From a bacterium (GTDB lineage: Bacteria > Planctomycetota > Planctomycetia > Planctomycetales > Planctomycetaceae), in the NCBI GenBank assembly GCA_016124895.1, contig WGMU01000019.1, positions 1 through 64,000 of the forward strand: a DNA stretch of 64,000 nt. The letters are read 5' to 3'. A model generated the notes under the pieces. The model did no database searches, had not been told where the DNA came from, and worked only from the letters and a program-made list of their open reading frames with translations. Shown one piece after another: positions 63,181 through 64,000 of this stretch. Position numbers and translations under genes: made by a program. How positions within the stretch are numbered: the stretch's first letter is position 1; each line of letters opens with the position of its first letter.

Positions 63181-63546
63181 ATGAATTCGTTGCTTGCCAG
63201 TCTGACCCTGCTCGCGGAAGAGCCCGTGCCTGACGCTGCCGACCAGCCGCCGCCAATGGGCCAGATGTTTATCCCGCTGATACTGATGGCCGTCGTCTTC
63301 TACTTCCTGATCCTGCGTCCGCAGACGAAGGAGCGGAAGAAGCACGATCAGATGGTTCGCGAACTGAAGAAAAACGACCGTGTGGTCACGGCGGGCGGAA
63401 TCGTTGGCACCGTTGCCAACGTCACGCCGGACTCGAATGAGATCACGATCAAGATTGACGACAACACTCGGATTCGCGTGCTGAAGTCACACATCAGCGT
63501 GGCGGCACCCGAACCGAAAGATTCCAAAGATTCGAAGGAGTCGTAG
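63181..63546 (+). CDS. yajC: preprotein translocase subunit YajC
   Basis: This 121-residue single-span membrane protein joins SecD and SecF at the SecYEG channel. A short N-terminal part with a DAADQPPPMG linker leads into one transmembrane helix (MFIPLILMAVVFYFLILRP, about residues 28-46) ending in the family signature RPQTKERKKH. A small beta domain follows (NDRVVTAGGIVGTV, then EITIKIDDNTRIRVLKSHIS). The tail is Lys/Asp/Ser rich. The start at 63181 fits the usual length of about 110 residues. secD begins 85 bases downstream. Confidence 0.93.
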   Translation: MNSLLASLTLLAEEPVPDAADQPPPMGQMFIPLILMAVVFYFLILRPQTKERKKHDQMVRELKKNDRVVTAGGIVGTVANVTPDSNEITIKIDDNTRIRVLKSHISVAAPEPKDSKDSKES

Positions 63547-63591
63547 GCTGCCTCCCAATGCGCCGCGGTTCCCATCCTGAATGACTCAAAA

Positions 63592-63609
63592 GGTGCGTCA
63601 GGACGCACC
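63592..63609. repeat. short perfect palindrome between yajC and secD
   Basis: GGTGCGTC (63592-63599) and GACGCACC (63602-63609) pair perfectly around two bases. The sequence between the genes resembles a common dispersed unit. It could form a small hairpin but lacks a T-run, so read-through into secD is likely. Confidence 0.5.
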
Positions 63610-63631
63610 CTACTCAGTTAAGGATTCATCA

Positions 63632-64000
63632 ATGCTCTGGCTTCTGGCACAGCAGGTGGAGCAGTCCGCTCAGGCACAGCCGCAGACTCAGTCAGCTTCC
63701 GGCTGGCTGATTTTCTGGCTGATTCTGGCCGTCATTTTCCTGCCGTACATCCTGGGATCAGTCCTTGCCAGCGTGCTGAAACTCAAGCAGTTCAGCAACC
63801 GTTTCGGGACAATCCTGTTCGCGCTGGCTGCGACACTGGTTCCCGTCGGTTATCAGCTCGGTAGCGGCAAGGAGTTCAAGGACTGCTTCCGTCTGGGCAT
63901 CGATCTGAAGGGCGGCACCAATCTCGTCTATCAGGTTGACCACGATCGTCTGAAGAAGCAGGAAGCGAAAGAGGGCGAAGCGAAAGACCTCGGTCGGTCG
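63632..64000 (+). CDS. secD: protein translocase subunit SecD (or SecDF), N-terminal part
   Basis: The frame opens at ATG 63632 and remains open to the window edge (123 residues). A Gln-rich start is followed by two hydrophobic segments: LIFWLILAVIFLPYILG near residues 26-42 and a second at about 56-75 (FGTILFALAATLVPVGY). Then comes LGIDLKGGTNLVYQV, the conserved SecD signature that begins the first periplasmic domain. An extra N-terminal helix before the usual first one fits planctomycete SecD/SecDF. Whether SecF is fused cannot be seen. YajC precedes it in the same direction. Confidence 0.93.
   Translation, partial: MLWLLAQQVEQSAQAQPQTQSASGWLIFWLILAVIFLPYILGSVLASVLKLKQFSNRFGTILFALAATLVPVGYQLGSGKEFKDCFRLGIDLKGGTNLVYQVDHDRLKKQEAKEGEAKDLGRS

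Overview
The window is a piece of a Planctomycetota chromosome. The case rests on families found almost only in that phylum: a PSCyt1/DUF1549/DUF1553 cytochrome-like protein beside a DUF1501 protein, a DUF1587-1595-type cytochrome protein beside a DUF1552 protein, DUF1571, a planctomycete-type Ser/Thr kinase, and proline- or glycine-rich envelope proteins. GC content is high. lpxD and lpxI indicate a lipid A outer membrane. No rRNA or tRNA gene was recognised and I cannot name the species.

Layout. 1-1.65 kb: the tail of an ISKra4-like transposase and a WD40 protein of lower GC. 1.8-7.2 kb (minus): an operon of a TIM-barrel sugar isomerase, a two-CxxCH PSCyt1/DUF1549/DUF1553 protein and a Tat-exported DUF1501 protein. 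7.6-14.3 kb (plus): an unknown protein, a GT4 glycosyltransferase, a CysQ-like phosphatase, two lipoproteins and a TylF-like methyltransferase. 14.4-18.1 kb (minus): the second cytochrome module. 18.4-19.8 kb (minus): an ArsR-SRPBCC pair with a visible promoter and operator. 20-24.6 kb (plus): a soluble histidine kinase, NagA, a kinase fused to a degenerate receiver, and a flavin reductase. 24.6-26.4 kb (minus): an HD-GYP protein and a PilZ-like protein, probably a c-di-GMP module. 26.6-29.1 kb (plus): corA with an in-frame TAG, a fumarylacetoacetase-family enzyme and a cysteine-free FmdB-like protein. 29.2-37 kb: a phosphotransferase, two related lipoproteins and several envelope proteins. 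37.3-40.6 kb: an orphan EboE-like protein, then lpxD-lpxI. 40.9-48.4 kb: thiolase, an EF-G-like GTPase, GNAT, an OYE-type reductase and a Gfo/Idh oxidoreductase. 48.5-54 kb: a second Gfo/Idh oxidoreductase, KDG kinase, KDPG aldolase and small unknown genes. 54.3-60.3 kb: an envelope protein, Nif3-like, beta-helix, M50 protease and esterase genes. 60.6-64 kb (plus): rnd-tgt, then yajC-secD, which is cut by the window end.

Working together: the isomerase, the oxidoreductases, KdgK and Eda fit sugar or sugar-acid breakdown through KDG to KDPG to pyruvate and glyceraldehyde-3-phosphate. The two secreted cytochrome modules may act on the same kinds of material outside the cytoplasm, but that link is inference. 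LpxD/LpxI, YajC/SecD and many signal peptides reflect envelope building.

The best leads for something undescribed are: a minus-strand intergenic segment (about 49890-50090) that reads as a structured RNA with a strong intrinsic terminator; the two cytochrome modules of unknown function; the FmdB-like protein that has lost all its zinc cysteines; the kinase with a dead receiver; and an EF-G-like GTPase without the catalytic histidine.
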